Shown here one piece after another: positions 24,781 to 31,818 of a stretch of 38,382 nt of DNA. The DNA is from Nitrospirae bacterium MYbin6 (lineage in GTDB: Bacteria > Nitrospirota > Thermodesulfovibrionia > Thermodesulfovibrionales > Magnetobacteriaceae). The notes beneath the pieces are model-generated. The model made no database searches. It saw only the letters and a program-made list of their open reading frames with translations, and was not told where the DNA came from. A program made the translations under genes and the position numbers. The stretch's first letter is position 1, and the number at the start of each line of letters is the position of its first letter. The stretch lies in contig PEAC01000016.1 in the NCBI GenBank assembly GCA_002753305.1, positions 1-38,382 of the forward strand, in the 5' to 3' direction.

Positions 24781-25221
24781 CTATGGAGCCGGTGGAGGTG
24801 GAACTGCCCCTGGCGGTGGAACAACCCTTGGGCGCGGTACTGGTGGTGGTGGTGGAACAACCCTTGGGCGCGGTACTGGTGGTGGTGGTATTACCGCTGG
24901 ACGTGGTACTGGCACCGCTGGCGGTGGCACCGGCACAGGTGGCGGTACATGTGGGCGTGGACGGGGTATCCACTTCTTTTTCTTTATCGGTGGTGGTGGC
25001 ACCGCTGGCGGCGGCAATCCCGCCAATAACCCAGGAATAGCGGCCTTATACGGGACGGGTGTATTATATATAATATCACCGGCAGAAAGCGCCACCTCCT
25101 GTGTTGATTCGACCACGGGGACAATCGTCGGCCCTGGCATGTTCATGGCGTCGGCGCTAACCGATAGGCCGGACAACAGTATCGCAACGGCCGTCAGGGT
25201 TAACAGAATTTTATAAATCAC
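24781..25221 (-). CDS. secreted protein with long proline-rich tail
   Basis: A 146-residue protein starting at GTG 25221, which follows GAGGAGGTGATAAAA at ideal spacing; an ATG seven codons upstream (25242) has its start before that ribosome site. A signal peptide (IYKILLTLTAVAILLSGLSVSADA) precedes a short domain (about 30-70), and from about residue 70 the protein is nearly all Pro, Val, Arg and Lys, including a basic KKKKW patch. Two perfect 36-bp DNA repeats (24815-24850 and 24851-24886) encode a repeated 12-residue unit built on PRPRVVPPPPPV. Function unknown; probably a periplasmic or cell-wall-spanning extended protein. Confidence 0.7.
   Translation of the reverse strand: MIYKILLTLTAVAILLSGLSVSADAMNMPGPTIVPVVESTQEVALSAGDIIYNTPVPYKAAIPGLLAGLPPPAVPPPPIKKKKWIPRPRPHVPPPVPVPPPAVPVPRPAVIPPPPVPRPRVVPPPPPVPRPRVVPPPGAVPPPPAP
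24815..24886. repeat. two perfect 36-bp coding repeats
   Basis: Positions 24815-24850 and 24851-24886 are identical and in frame with the proline-rich gene, adding 12 residues per copy. Length change by replication slippage is likely. Confidence 0.9.
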
Positions 25222-25336
25222 TTTTATCACCTCCTCAACCATTATAGTATGGATTATTATATAAATAATTCCTGTTAAAAGGCCAATGTAATGTTATATA
25301 ATTACGCCGTATCATGTTGATAACATTTATACTTAA

Positions 25337-26365
25337 ATGAAGACGTCAGAGTTTTTATTCGACCTCCCTGAAGAGCTGATAGCCCAGTATCCGCCTGCCG
25401 TGAGAGAGGACTCCAGGCTCATGGTGTTGCACAGAGACACATCCTCTATCGAACATCGCCAGTTTGAAAACATAAAGGATTACTTTAATGACGGGGATGT
25501 AATAGTTCTGAATAACACTAAAGTCCTCCCGGTAAGGCTAACCGGTAAGTCAGCAGCTGGTAAGGCTATCGACCTGTTAATAGCAGAAAAAAAAGAATCG
25601 GGCGCTTATCGAATCCTCTCAAGGGGGAGGTACACGGGGCGGGTGTTTTTTTCGGAGGATTTTTACGCGGATATTTCAGAGGGGAAAGAGGCGGTTTTCC
25701 ACCACAGCGGTTCATTAGAGGACCAGCTCCACAAATTCGGCCTTATGCCCCTGCCCCCATATATTAAAAGGCCCCCATGCGCTATGGACAGAGAGAGATA
25801 CCAGACCGTCTATGCCGAAAAGGAAGGCTCCATCGCCGCCCCTACTGCGGGGCTTCACTTTACATCGCGGATTTTGGATGCACTACGGCGCAAGGGCGTC
25901 ATGGTCGAGGCCGTTACACTTTCTGTTGGCGAGGGGACTTTTAAACCGGTTAAAACAGAATATATCTCACAGCACACAATGGACAGCGAACGATTTGAAA
26001 TCGGCACATCAGTGCTGAAAAAAATACAAAAGGCAAAAAACACCGGCAACAAAGCCGTTTTTGTAGGCACTACAACGACAAGGGCCATTGAGGCATTGTC
26101 CTCTGGCAGATATAAACTGATTGATGCTGCGGCATCGGAAGGCGGCGGACAAAGGATAACCGGCTCTACGGATATTTTTATTTATCCGGGCTATGAATTT
26201 AATGCGGCCTCGGCGATTATAACCAATTTCCACCTGCCACGCTCCACGCCGGTACTCCTGGCCTCGGCATTTGCTGGGACAGAACTCCTGCTGCGTGCTT
26301 ATAGAGCGGCTATCGACGCCAAATATAGATTTTTCTCCTACGGCGATGTTATGCTAATACTATGA
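25337..26365 (+). CDS. queA: S-adenosylmethionine:tRNA ribosyltransferase-isomerase
   Basis: QueA transfers and isomerises the ribosyl part of SAM onto 7-aminomethyl-7-deazaguanine in tRNA, giving epoxyqueuosine. The 342-residue length is standard. Conserved blocks: the start FDLPEELIAQYPP, DSRLMVL, DVIVLNNTKVLPVRL, PLPPYIKR, YQTVYAEKEGSIAAPTAGLHFT and TNFHLPRSTPVLLASAFAG. No clear ribosome site precedes the ATG, but the family start fits. The last 4 bases overlap the SPOR gene. queH, which acts next in the pathway, is at 1083. Confidence 0.97.
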   Translation: MKTSEFLFDLPEELIAQYPPAVREDSRLMVLHRDTSSIEHRQFENIKDYFNDGDVIVLNNTKVLPVRLTGKSAAGKAIDLLIAEKKESGAYRILSRGRYTGRVFFSEDFYADISEGKEAVFHHSGSLEDQLHKFGLMPLPPYIKRPPCAMDRERYQTVYAEKEGSIAAPTAGLHFTSRILDALRRKGVMVEAVTLSVGEGTFKPVKTEYISQHTMDSERFEIGTSVLKKIQKAKNTGNKAVFVGTTTTRAIEALSSGRYKLIDAAASEGGGQRITGSTDIFIYPGYEFNAASAIITNFHLPRSTPVLLASAFAGTELLLRAYRAAIDAKYRFFSYGDVMLIL

Positions 26366-27204
26366 AGGGTAGTTTTTTCGATAAAATTGGTTATAACTTT
26401 ATCGAGGGAAAGGGTTTGTTAATTGTGCTGGTGATATTGTTTTCGTCTGGCAGCTTTATTCTGGGTTTTTTTGCCGGGAAGAAAATGTCCGTATTCGACA
26501 CGGCACACCAACAGGCAAAGAAGGCTGAACAGCCTGTTATTGAGGCCAAGGCGGCCAGGCTGGCCGTTCCCACACCCCAGACACCCGTCCCTCCTGCGGT
26601 TACGCCTCAGGAAGAACAACCGGCTGGCAAAGACATTAAGACATATGAACTTGTCAAACCAACCGACCAGCCTCAACAGGTTGAACCAGTAAGGCCGCAG
26701 ACCCCTCAGGGCGAGCAGCCAATGCCGGAACAACCTAAGGCCGAGCAGCCAAAAACAGCAAAGGCAGTACCACCACCCCTACCCTCCCCTGAGCCAACCA
26801 AGGCGCCATCCGAGGCAAAACCTCCAGCTAAGGATGTCCTGACACCCGTGGCAATCCCCCAGACCCAGAACAACCCCGTACCTGTACCAAAGGAATCGAA
26901 GTCCCAGGCAAAACGCCAGCAAGGCGCTAAACCACTCCCTAAAGAACAATACACTACTATCGGCGGCGAGAGATACTATATTCAACTCGGGGCATTTAAG
27001 AGCCTCGGCGAGGCTATGAGGCTTCAGGACGAGCTTAAAATAAAAGGTTTTGAATCCAATATCATTAAAAACCCGGTCAACGACGGCGTAACTTTATTTA
27101 AAGTGCGTCTTGGCAGCAACTATACAAAATCCGAGGCTGCACAATTGATGGCCCGATTAAATAAAAAGGGGGTCAGGGGTTTTATGAAGGAGACACAACG
27201 ATAA
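26362..27204 (+). CDS. SPOR-domain membrane protein
   Basis: A 280-residue protein with one N-terminal transmembrane helix (about 18-37, GLLIVLVILFSSGSFILGFFAG), a long Pro/Gln/Glu/Lys-rich linker (about 55-195), and a C-terminal SPOR domain (about 200-275) beginning YYIQLGAFKSLGEAMRLQDELK and ending VRLGSNYTKSEAAQLMARL. SPOR domains bind denuded peptidoglycan at the division site, so this is probably an FtsN/DedD-like envelope protein. It overlaps queA by 4 bases. Its own stop TAA overlaps the proposed AUA start of phoH. Confidence 0.88.
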   Translation: MKGSFFDKIGYNFIEGKGLLIVLVILFSSGSFILGFFAGKKMSVFDTAHQQAKKAEQPVIEAKAARLAVPTPQTPVPPAVTPQEEQPAGKDIKTYELVKPTDQPQQVEPVRPQTPQGEQPMPEQPKAEQPKTAKAVPPPLPSPEPTKAPSEAKPPAKDVLTPVAIPQTQNNPVPVPKESKSQAKRQQGAKPLPKEQYTTIGGERYYIQLGAFKSLGEAMRLQDELKIKGFESNIIKNPVNDGVTLFKVRLGSNYTKSEAAQLMARLNKKGVRGFMKETQR

Positions 27205-28151
27205 CCTTAGAGATCCCTATCAACACCTATAAAGACCTGGATTTTCTGAATGCCGGCCTCTCTCAATCCCTAAAGGCGGTTGAGGATTCACTGGGTATCG
27301 TCATCAGCGTCAGGGGCAACAGGGTTATGATAGAAGGACAGGAGGATAAAATTAAAATTGCTGAAAAAATGATTCTGGATATATATGACTATAAAAAAGA
27401 TGGTAATCCTCTGAGGGCCGATGACATAAAAAATGCGATACGCCGCTTCGGCGCCGCGGACAATGCCCCATTAAAGGACATCTTTGACAACTACATCCCC
27501 GTACCGTCAAAGACCAAATACATCGCCCCAAAGACCGAGACCCAGTGGCGGTACATTGAGGCCATAAAGACCCACAACATAGTTATCGGCATCGGCCCTG
27601 CCGGCACAGGCAAGACCTACCTGGCCATGGCTATGGCCGTTAACGCATATATGAAAAAACAAGTGAGCCGCATTATCCTTGCCCGCCCTGCCGTGGAGGC
27701 CGGAGAGAAACTCGGCTTCCTCCCCGGCGACATCTACGAAAAGGTAAATCCATACCTCAGGCCCATGTACGACGCTCTCTTTGACATGATGGACGCGGAC
27801 AAGGCCACGATTCTTATCGATAAAGGCATCTTAGAGATTGCCCCACTTGCCTTTATGCGGGGCAGAACGCTCAAAGACGCCTTTGTCATTCTGGACGAGG
27901 CGCAAAACACTACCGCCGAGCAGATGAAGATGTACCTTACAAGGCTCGGTATAGACTCTAAAACAGTGATCACCGGAGACATCACACAAATAGACCTGCC
28001 GCCGGACAAGGCCTCTGGCCTTGTCGAAATAGAACGCATCCTCAAGGACATCGAAGGGATTAAGACGGTCTATTTCTCCGAAAAAGACGTCGTCAGGCAT
28101 AAACTTGTACAGGAGATTATTAAGGCCTATGAAAAACACGAAAAGCGATAA
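27201..28151 (+). CDS. phoH: PhoH-family ATPase, apparent AUA start
   Basis: PhoH-like nucleotide-binding protein (PhoL type) of RNA metabolism. Walker A GIGPAGTGKT and Walker B AFVILDEAQN are plain, with the PhoH signature LPGDIYEKVNPYLRPMYD. The first in-frame ATG is at 27327, but the sequence before it reads TLEIPINTYKDLDFLNAGLS and SLKAVEDSLGIVISVRGNRV, clearly the family's N-terminal domain. No ATG, GTG or TTG precedes this part after the in-frame stop at 27162. AAGGAG (27187-27192) lies 8 bases before ATA at 27201, which overlaps the SPOR stop as ATAA, so an AUA start giving 316 residues is proposed. A G-to-A change from ATGA would give the same picture. Confidence 0.85.
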   Translation: MTLEIPINTYKDLDFLNAGLSQSLKAVEDSLGIVISVRGNRVMIEGQEDKIKIAEKMILDIYDYKKDGNPLRADDIKNAIRRFGAADNAPLKDIFDNYIPVPSKTKYIAPKTETQWRYIEAIKTHNIVIGIGPAGTGKTYLAMAMAVNAYMKKQVSRIILARPAVEAGEKLGFLPGDIYEKVNPYLRPMYDALFDMMDADKATILIDKGILEIAPLAFMRGRTLKDAFVILDEAQNTTAEQMKMYLTRLGIDSKTVITGDITQIDLPPDKASGLVEIERILKDIEGIKTVYFSEKDVVRHKLVQEIIKAYEKHEKR

Positions 28152-29712
28152 ATCATTAAAGATATTTAAATGCGACATTGACTCTAAGATCCTTTATTTT
28201 ATCCTGACATTCTCCCTGCTCATCTCGGTGGCCATCGTAAGGTCTCTGGATGTGTCCAACTTCATCGGGATCTTTTCAATCTGTATAATGGCCATATCTA
28301 TCCTGTTTATGGACATATTCAGATATAAACCGTCGTACCTGAAGCAGCAAAAGATGCTGATTCTCCTTGGGCTGATGTTCTTTGGCACATTGGTCTTTGG
28401 CCGCTTTATCGAGTATATCTTCATTAACTTCACCAGAGGGTTTGGGCTGCAGGAGCAAAAGACCATAATCTACGGACTGCCCGTCCAGGCGGGGGCTATG
28501 CTTGTTGTGCTCCTTTTTGACTCACATACGGCAATCATTTTTTCTTTCATCATAAGCATACTAAGCGGCATATGGCAAAACGACGCATACTATACGTTTT
28601 ATGTGTTTGCCGGGAGCATTATAGCGGCCTTTTCAGTTATCAAATGCAAAAAGCGCTCGGACCTGCTCAAAGGAGGGCTTTATGTCAGCATAGCCAATGT
28701 AATCTCTGTCCTAGTGTTTTCGATGTTCAGCTCTAACCGCACCCTTGAGATCATAATTCCGTCGTTAATTTTCGCGCTGACAAGCGGCATAACCATATCC
28801 GCCTTTACCTCTATCGCCTTGCCTGTTCTGGAGTCGGTATTTAAGGTAACCACTAACATCACCTTGCTTGAGTATCTGGACCTGAACCAGCCCCTGATGA
28901 AAAGCCTTATGATTAACGCCCCAGGCACCTACCACCATAGTGTAATCGTAGGAAATCTGGTCGAGGCGGCGGCAGAGGACATCGGCGTCAACCCCCTGTT
29001 GGCAAGGGTATCGGCCTATTACCATGACATCGGAAAAATAAAGATGCCCGAATATTTCATAGAAAATCAATCCAGCTCCATCAGCAAACATGAAAAGTTG
29101 ACCCCACACATGAGCAGTATGATCCTTATCTCCCATGTCAAAGAAGGCCTTGAGCTGGCCGACCAGCATAAACTGCCTGAATCCGTTAAAGACATTATAA
29201 CACAACACCACGGCACACACATCATTACGTATTTCTATCAAAAGGCAAAAGAAGAGCAGTCTGACCCCCCTAACGAAGAGGACTACAGATACCCCGGCCC
29301 TAAACCCCAAAACAGAATCGCCGCCATAGTTATGATTGCCGACGCCATTGAGGCCGCTTCCAGGGTTCTCAAGGACTCTACCCCTGCACGTGTTTCCGGA
29401 CTGGTCGAGAAAATAATCAATACCGTCCTGATAGACGGCCAGTTGACCGAGTGCGAACTGACCCTGAAAGACATAAACAAGATTAAGGAGCGCTTTACTT
29501 TCATTTTAACCGGTATCCTGCACAAGAGGGTTGAATATCCGGGCTTTGACTTTAACAAGGCCACTGGCACGGAGGGAGAGAAAAATAAAAACATCAATAG
29601 AGAACCTCAACAAAAAGAGAAAGATAGGCCTGCGACGACTAACACGCCAGGCGAACCTGGCACTAACGTTATTGAGTTTAAAAAGGGCGGGACATCCGGC
29701 CAGAAGGGCTGA
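28129..29712 (+). CDS. 7TM-HD phosphohydrolase, PgpH-like
   Basis: Membrane HD-domain phosphohydrolase of the 7TMR-HD family; studied members degrade cyclic di-AMP. The 527-residue product has about eight hydrophobic segments (21-235) and then a cytoplasmic HD domain with HH (269-270) and the HDIG motif (His299, Asp300) in YYHDIGK, plus ITQHHGTHI and MIADAIEAASR. Members usually have a large extracellular 7TMR-HDED domain after TM1; here TM1 and TM2 are only a few residues apart, so that domain is missing. The start overlaps phoH by 23 bases, and the C-terminal 40-60 residues are low-complexity and overlap ybeY. c-di-AMP hydrolysis is inferred. Confidence 0.88.
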   Translation: MKNTKSDKSLKIFKCDIDSKILYFILTFSLLISVAIVRSLDVSNFIGIFSICIMAISILFMDIFRYKPSYLKQQKMLILLGLMFFGTLVFGRFIEYIFINFTRGFGLQEQKTIIYGLPVQAGAMLVVLLFDSHTAIIFSFIISILSGIWQNDAYYTFYVFAGSIIAAFSVIKCKKRSDLLKGGLYVSIANVISVLVFSMFSSNRTLEIIIPSLIFALTSGITISAFTSIALPVLESVFKVTTNITLLEYLDLNQPLMKSLMINAPGTYHHSVIVGNLVEAAAEDIGVNPLLARVSAYYHDIGKIKMPEYFIENQSSSISKHEKLTPHMSSMILISHVKEGLELADQHKLPESVKDIITQHHGTHIITYFYQKAKEEQSDPPNEEDYRYPGPKPQNRIAAIVMIADAIEAASRVLKDSTPARVSGLVEKIINTVLIDGQLTECELTLKDINKIKERFTFILTGILHKRVEYPGFDFNKATGTEGEKNKNINREPQQKEKDRPATTNTPGEPGTNVIEFKKGGTSGQKG

Positions 29713-30073
29713 ACTGAGCATAGTCCTCGTTGACGACGGCAAGATGCAGTATCTCAACAAAGAACACCGCGGTGTGGATAAGACTACTGATGTCCTGTCA
29801 TTCCCCATGTATAATTCTATGAGAGAATTCCCAAAAGAAGGCGGCTTTCTCCTTGGTGACGTGGTAATCAATACCGACTGGATTTATGCAGAGATTTCTC
29901 CTGAAGGCAGCCCCGATGCAATAGCGGCTGAGGCCAACAAACATGCCACACGCCTCCTCGTCCACGGACTCCTTCATCTTGCAGGCTATGACCACGAGAT
30001 AGACGCCCGGCATGAGCGTTCGATGAGAAAAAAGGAGTCAGAGATCCTCAATGCCTTAAAACAGATTGATTAA
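29531..30073 (+). CDS. ybeY: endoribonuclease YbeY (16S rRNA maturation)
   Basis: Zinc-dependent endoribonuclease involved in 16S rRNA 3'-end processing and ribosome quality control. The signature HGLLHLAGYDHE, with three zinc-binding His, and the preceding VDKTTDVLSFPM and LGDVVI are diagnostic. The outermost canonical in-frame start is the TTG at 29531 (180 residues) but it has no spaced ribosome site. GGAGG (29571-29575) lies 9 bases before an in-frame ATA at 29585, which would give 162 residues, closer to the family length. Either start leaves a 128-182-base overlap with the PgpH-like gene in another frame. The phoH-pgpH-ybeY order is widespread in bacteria. Confidence 0.9.
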   Translation: MNIRALTLTRPLARRERKIKTSIENLNKKRKIGLRRLTRQANLALTLLSLKRAGHPARRAELSIVLVDDGKMQYLNKEHRGVDKTTDVLSFPMYNSMREFPKEGGFLLGDVVINTDWIYAEISPEGSPDAIAAEANKHATRLLVHGLLHLAGYDHEIDARHERSMRKKESEILNALKQID

Positions 30074-30127
30074 CTGCGCATCAGTGTCTTCGGTTTTCTA
30101 TGTGTAAAATAATTATACATACTTCTC

Positions 30128-30156
30128 TTGACAAGTGATGTAAATTATGTTAAGCT
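30128..30156 (+). promoter_or_regulatory. sigma70-type promoter, extended -10
   Basis: TTGACA (30128-30133), 17 bases, then TAAGCT (30151-30156) preceded by TGT, an extended -10 arrangement. The transcript would carry a leader of about 137 bases to the gene at 30300, containing the triple 15-bp repeat and a TTGCCG-CTT-CGGCAA hairpin near 30229-30243. Confidence 0.5.
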
Positions 30157-30177
30157 CTAAACAGCTACGGGAAGGCC

Positions 30178-30222
30178 GGTTGCATGTTCCCCGGTTGCAT
30201 GTTCCCCGGTTGCATGTTCCCC
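30178..30222. repeat. three perfect tandem 15-bp repeats
   Basis: GGTTGCATGTTCCCC is repeated at 30178-30192, 30193-30207 and 30208-30222 without a mismatch. It lies in the presumed leader of the secreted-protein gene. Confidence 0.95.
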
Positions 30223-30299
30223 GTGGAATTGCCGCTTCGGCAACTAAAACAAGACGGCAGCAAATAAAAATGTAAGCTAAAAATCAAAAGGAGGATTCT

Positions 30300-30884
30300 A
30301 TGTCAAAGCTCAAAAGATCAGGTGTAGTAATGGCGTCGTTGGCGCTGGCAGCAGTATTAGTATCAGGCGGGGTGTTCTTACTCTCCACACAGACCGAGGC
30401 CGGTACGGCTAGTTACACAATGCCTTTTCTCACTTCACATGGCAATGTACCTACTTACTGTGTAATCTCGAATTTAAACAAGGGCGATAACTCCACGGTA
30501 AGCGATAATTCCACTAGTGATACCACTGCGACCTTTGCAGTAATGGCAACGGAAAAAGGCGGCTCATCTCAAACCGCAAAGGCCATACCAACTAAATACA
30601 CACCCAAGTCAGGATTTGTGCGTGTACTCACATTCAAGGGTAAGGGTATCTACGCCGGCAATGATTTTATAGTCGACCTGTCAGGCGAACTTGCCAAAAA
30701 CTCTTTAAAAGATGACGACGTCAAAAACCCCATGATCTACACAGGCGTATTGGCAGTAACGTCATCGACTGCGACTTGCAAGACCATTACGATATCCTGC
30801 ATGCAGGGAAATCCTGATGGTGGTGGAAAACGCCTTATCGGAGGCTTTTTCTGTGATGACGGCACGAATTTAGTAGCATATTAA
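30300..30884 (+). CDS. secreted hypothetical protein
   Basis: A 194-residue protein with a typical signal peptide (about 1-35: SKLKRSGVVMASLALAAVLV ... TEAGTAS). The mature part is rich in Thr, Ser, Gly and Lys with beta-strand character (FVRVLTFKGKGIYAGNDFIVDLSG) and four cysteines (in TYCVIS, ATCKTITISCMQG and FFCDDG) that could form two disulfides. I recognise no named family. A strong AAGGAGG site precedes the ATG, it has its own promoter and a strong terminator, so it is a single-gene unit, probably well expressed. Confidence 0.75.
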   Translation: MSKLKRSGVVMASLALAAVLVSGGVFLLSTQTEAGTASYTMPFLTSHGNVPTYCVISNLNKGDNSTVSDNSTSDTTATFAVMATEKGGSSQTAKAIPTKYTPKSGFVRVLTFKGKGIYAGNDFIVDLSGELAKNSLKDDDVKNPMIYTGVLAVTSSTATCKTITISCMQGNPDGGGKRLIGGFFCDDGTNLVAY

Positions 30885-30902
30885 GTCAAGCTTATAGTTG
30901 TT

Positions 30903-30942
30903 AGAGAGGCAGAGGCTTCGGCCAATGCCTCTCTTTTTTTTT
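30903..30942 (+). terminator. strong factor-independent terminator
   Basis: AGAGAGGCA (30903-30911) pairs with TGCCTCTCT (30926-30934), and the inner GGC-TTCG-GCC adds a UUCG tetraloop stem. A run of T follows. Ends the secreted-protein gene. Confidence 0.92.
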
Positions 30943-30958
30943 GCTGCCCACAACCACT

Positions 30959-30988
30959 TTGCAATATTTCAATCAAATCTGCTATAAT
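30959..30988 (+). promoter_or_regulatory. panD promoter abutting the start codon
   Basis: TTGCAA (30959-30964), 18 bases, TATAAT (30983-30988). Transcription should begin near 30994-30995, that is at the family start ATG itself (30994), so the panD message is predicted to be leaderless. Confidence 0.65.
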
Positions 30989-30993
30989 AAATG

Positions 30994-31353
30994 ATGTTCA
31001 GATGTATGCTGAAGGCCAAGATTCATATGGCAAGGATAACGGAGGCCAACCTCTCCTACACCGGTTCGTTAACGGTGGATGAGAATCTGATGGACTTAGC
31101 CGGGCTATATCCCTTCGAGAAAATCATGGTGAGCAACATCAACAATGGAGAACGCTTTGAGACGTACGTCATTCCTGGAGAAAGAGGCTCAGGGCATATT
31201 TGTTTAAACGGCGCCGCAGCAAGAAAGGGTGTCGTTGGTGATAAGATAATTATATTCGCCTTTGCCTACATACAAGAAGAAGGAAACGAGTCGTTATTAA
31301 AGAACTATAAGCCTGAAATAGTTATTCTCTCAGAGGATAATAAACCGGTATAA
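30994..31353 (+). CDS. panD: aspartate 1-decarboxylase
   Basis: Pyruvoyl enzyme that makes beta-alanine for pantothenate and coenzyme A. The product, MFRCMLKAKIHMARITEANLSY and on, carries the self-cleavage site in YTGSLTVD (Gly-Ser bond), Lys of MLKAKIH, and the later GERGSGHICLNGAAA block. The 119-residue length matches the family. A second ATG directly before (30991) and one at 31006 are alternatives; family alignment favours 30994. There is no Shine-Dalgarno, and the TATAAT box lies only 5 bases before the ATG. Confidence 0.95.
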   Translation: MFRCMLKAKIHMARITEANLSYTGSLTVDENLMDLAGLYPFEKIMVSNINNGERFETYVIPGERGSGHICLNGAAARKGVVGDKIIIFAFAYIQEEGNESLLKNYKPEIVILSEDNKPV

Positions 31354-31360
31354 GAACCGG

Positions 31361-31395
31361 GGCAGCCGATGTCGTTACTGCCTGTATTTTTTTCT
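31361..31395 (+). terminator. probable terminator after panD
   Basis: GGCAG and CTGCC form a 5-bp stem around a 12-base loop, followed by TGTATTTTTTTTC. The stem is short, so the call is moderate. Confidence 0.45.
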
Positions 31396-31424
31396 TGACT
31401 TTGCCGCCCAAAAAGCATTATAAA
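31395..31424 (+). promoter_or_regulatory. sigma70-type promoter of the cold-shock gene
   Basis: TTGACT (31395-31400) and TATAAA (31419-31424) are 18 bases apart. Transcription would start near 31431, leaving a leader of about 70 bases before the cold-shock protein gene. Confidence 0.55.
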
Positions 31425-31499
31425 AAAGATATGTCTCGTTGAGTTTTTATGGGAAGGCTCAATTGTATGGAAATGCACAGCACAGAAGGAGGGCTACAC

Positions 31500-31706
31500 A
31501 TGCCATTCAAGGGAAAGGTAAAGTGGTTTAATGAAACCAAAGGTTATGGATTTATCCAGAAAGAAGATGGGAAAGATGTATTTGTCCATTACTCAGCCAT
31601 TGCTGGAGCAGGGTATAAATCTCTGAAAGAAGGCCAGAGTGTTACCTTTGACATAGTTGAAGAAGACAAAGGGCCAAAGGCGGCCAACGTACAGAAGGCC
31701 GATTAA
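31500..31706 (+). CDS. cold-shock protein, CspA family
   Basis: A 68-residue single cold-shock domain that binds single-stranded RNA and DNA. RNP1 KGYGFI and RNP2 DVFVHYSAI are both intact, and the start [19 protein letters not shown] is typical. AGAAGGAGGG lies 6 bases before the ATG at 31500; the frame is open 17 codons upstream without similarity. No terminator separates it from the next gene, which carries a divergent cold-shock domain of its own, so the two may be cotranscribed. Confidence 0.96.
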   Translation: MPFKGKVKWFNETKGYGFIQKEDGKDVFVHYSAIAGAGYKSLKEGQSVTFDIVEEDKGPKAANVQKAD

Positions 31707-31785
31707 GCGGCTGAAATTCTTATTGCTTATTCTATTGAATGTATTGTACAATATAAGTAGTAAATTGTTCTTTGACAACGCCGGG

Positions 31786-31812
31786 GCCTCCTTAATGTGA
31801 AATAAAGGAGGT
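31786..31812 (+). promoter_or_regulatory. hairpin that hides the Shine-Dalgarno sequence
   Basis: CCTCCTT (31787-31793) is perfectly complementary to AAGGAGG (31805-31811), the ribosome site of the GTG start at 31819. A further G-U pair (31786/31812) makes an 8-bp stem with an 11-base loop. Translation should be low unless the stem opens, for example by temperature, a cold-shock protein or coupling. Confidence 0.65.
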
Positions 31813-31818
31813 AAAGTA

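Noticed and set aside
24751..25040. Plus-strand Trp- and Gly-rich reading frames
   Set aside because: They are antisense shadows of the proline codons (CCN read as NGG/GGN) of the real secreted protein, which has a signal peptide and a ribosome site.
27327..28151. PhoH starting at the first ATG
   Set aside because: It would remove about 40 residues of clear family N-terminal domain and leave a gap in a tightly packed operon.
30178..30222. CRISPR array
   Set aside because: The 15-bp units are directly abutting without spacers and no cas gene is near.
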